This document shows positions 5,927-7,231 of a DNA stretch of 7,231 bases, one piece after another; the first letter of the stretch is position 1, and each line of letters starts with the position of its first letter. The notes under the pieces are model-generated. The model ran no database searches and was not told the origin of the DNA. It worked only from the letters and a program-made list of their open reading frames with translations. The stretch is taken from positions 1 to 7,231 of the forward strand of contig JAASTB010000116.1 of assembly GCA_021767625.1 (NCBI GenBank), read 5' to 3'. This DNA is from Wenzhouxiangella sp. GTDB taxonomy: Bacteria; Pseudomonadota; Gammaproteobacteria; Xanthomonadales; Wenzhouxiangellaceae. Made by a program: the position numbers and the translations under genes.

Positions 5927-7231
5927 TTGGGCCAGAGCAACCAGATCGAGTCGAACGAAGCGGAGGCCGTCCGGACCCGCTTGCAGGCCATCTACGACGT
6001 CGTGCCGATCGGCATCACGATCACCGACACCGAAGGGCAGATCATCGACTGCAACCCGGCCTCGGAGGAGTTGCTGGGGGTCACGCGCGAAGAACACTTG
6101 AGCCGTCGCTACGACAAGGGCTGGGAAATCTTCGACGAAGACGGCCAGCCCATGCCGCCGGAGCGTTTTGCCAGCGTGCGCGCCCTCACCGAGGGCGTGG
6201 AGATCCGCGACCAGTTGATGGAAGTCCGCCGCCCCGACGGTCGTACGGTCTGGCTTTCGGTCAGCGCCTCGCCGGTGATGCGCGACGGTGTCGGCGTGGT
6301 GATCGCCTACGTCAACGTATCCGACCTGGTCGACGCCAGCCGCCAGATCCAGCGCCTGGCGCTGCACGATGCCTTGACCGAGCTGCCCAACCACACGCTT
6401 TGCCTGGACCTGCTCGACCAGCTCCTGCGCTCGTCGCTTCGCCACGGCGAACAGGTCGTCGCCCTGCACCTGGACCTGGACAAGTTCCGGGAGATCAACG
6501 AGTCGCTGGGGCATGCCACCGGTGACCACCTGCTCAAGCTGACGGCCGCGCGCCTGAAGGAGCTGGCCGGCCAGAACGACGTGCTGGCGCGCTTCAGCGG
6601 CGACGAGTTCTTCCTCGCGGCCCCGGCGAGCGATCCGGCGGCACTGGCCCGCCAGGTCCTCGAGACCGTCTGCATGCCGGTCGAGACGGCCACCGGGCGG
6701 CTCTCGATTTCGGCCAGCATCGGCGTGGCCTGTTTCCCCGAAGACGGCCAGGATGCCGAGGAGCTGCTGCGCCACGCCGACATCGCCATGACGCGGGCCA
6801 AGTCCCGGCGCAACCAGTACAGCTTCTACAACGCGGATATGGGGCGGCAGGTCGAGGAACGCCTGAACCTCGCGCGCGACCTCGATCTCGCACTCGGCAA
6901 CGGCGACCTGCACCTGGCCTTCCAGCCCCAGTTCGACCTGTCGAGCGGCCGCATCAATGGCGCCGAAACCCTGCTGCGCTGGCAGCACCCCACGCGCGGA
7001 TGGATCTCGCCGGCCGAATTCATTCCCGTGGCCGAAAGGCGGGGCATGATGACCCGGGTGGGCGAATGGGTCACTCGCCATGCCTGCCAGCAGATCCGGG
7101 AATGGCGTGCGGCCGGTCTGGCACTGCCCGGACGACTGGCGATCAACGTTTCCGCCCAGCAGTTCGACCACCCCGAGTTCATCCTGCGCATGACAGACAT
7201 CCTCGACACGGCCGGCATCGAGCCGGAATTG
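5927..7231 (+). CDS. PAS-GGDEF-EAL protein (c-di-GMP signalling), right end cut off (partial)
   Basis: A c-di-GMP-turnover protein with no membrane helix before the sensor, so probably cytoplasmic. A PAS domain spans about residues 14-130 (PIGITITDTEGQIIDCNPAS). GGDEF spans about 145-300: metal-binding DLDKF (183-187), INESLGHATGD, and SGDEF (224-228) in place of GGDEF. The I-site Arg of RxxD is Gly (GQND), so product inhibition is unlikely. The entry motif reads DALTELPNHT where family members usually have DxLTGLPNR. EAL starts at about 310 with QPQFDL, ETL (347-349, metal Glu347 kept) and INVS (Asn407). The remaining phosphodiesterase residues lie off the window. No ATG occurs in frame upstream of the PAS domain. 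TTG 5927 is preferred, with GGGGA six bases upstream; TTG 5897, with AAGGGG eight bases upstream, would add ten residues. Family certain, start uncertain, direction of c-di-GMP change unknown. Confidence 0.92.
   Translation, partial: MGQSNQIESNEAEAVRTRLQAIYDVVPIGITITDTEGQIIDCNPASEELLGVTREEHLSRRYDKGWEIFDEDGQPMPPERFASVRALTEGVEIRDQLMEVRRPDGRTVWLSVSASPVMRDGVGVVIAYVNVSDLVDASRQIQRLALHDALTELPNHTLCLDLLDQLLRSSLRHGEQVVALHLDLDKFREINESLGHATGDHLLKLTAARLKELAGQNDVLARFSGDEFFLAAPASDPAALARQVLETVCMPVETATGRLSISASIGVACFPEDGQDAEELLRHADIAMTRAKSRRNQYSFYNADMGRQVEERLNLARDLDLALGNGDLHLAFQPQFDLSSGRINGAETLLRWQHPTRGWISPAEFIPVAERRGMMTRVGEWVTRHACQQIREWRAAGLALPGRLAINVSAQQFDHPEFILRMTDILDTAGIEPEL

Noticed and set aside
5858..7171. 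Minus-strand open frame of 437 codons opposite the PAS-GGDEF-EAL gene
   Set aside because: The plus strand holds well-conserved PAS, GGDEF and EAL motifs; the reverse frame is a GC-rich shadow.
1..7231. CRISPR arrays, tRNAs, insertion sequences, phage or defence genes
   Set aside because: No regularly spaced repeats, tRNA-like cloverleaf, transposase motifs or terminal inverted repeats were seen on either strand.

Overview
The window is high-GC, gene-dense bacterial DNA. Codon third positions are strongly G/C and spacers are short. The gene set is an exported tricorn-type peptidase, a receptor-like Ser/Thr kinase with TPRs, a secreted fasciclin protein and a PAS-GGDEF-EAL protein. Together with the UTR layout this suggests a free-living Gammaproteobacterium, possibly of the Xanthomonadales/Wenzhouxiangella type. 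That placement is an inference from gene content, not a match to a known genome.

Layout. Positions 1-2198 (minus strand) hold the first 732 codons of a tricorn-like S41 peptidase whose catalytic end lies off the left edge. Positions 2199-2567 form a divergent control region: two extended -10 promoters facing away from each other, a perfect GC-rich palindrome on the kinase-side promoter, a folded leader with a T-tract, and a possible 44-codon small ORF with a strong ribosome binding site. Positions 2568-5117 (plus) encode an 849-residue transmembrane Ser/Thr kinase with a C-terminal TPR domain. Positions 5240-5740 (plus) encode a secreted one-domain fasciclin protein, followed by a hairpin and a strong rho-independent terminator. 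From about 5927 to the right edge (plus) runs a PAS-GGDEF-EAL protein, cut off inside the EAL domain, with its own weak promoter and no ATG start.

How they fit together. The genes look like separate transcription units, not one pathway. Two are signalling proteins (kinase-TPR and c-di-GMP) and two are envelope proteins (tricorn peptidase and fasciclin). I see no CRISPR array, tRNA, rRNA, insertion sequence, phage gene or recognisable defence system. The least ordinary part is the 2280-2567 leader ahead of the kinase; the coding genes belong to known families. Very long open frames antisense to the peptidase and the kinase are judged to be by-products of GC-rich coding.
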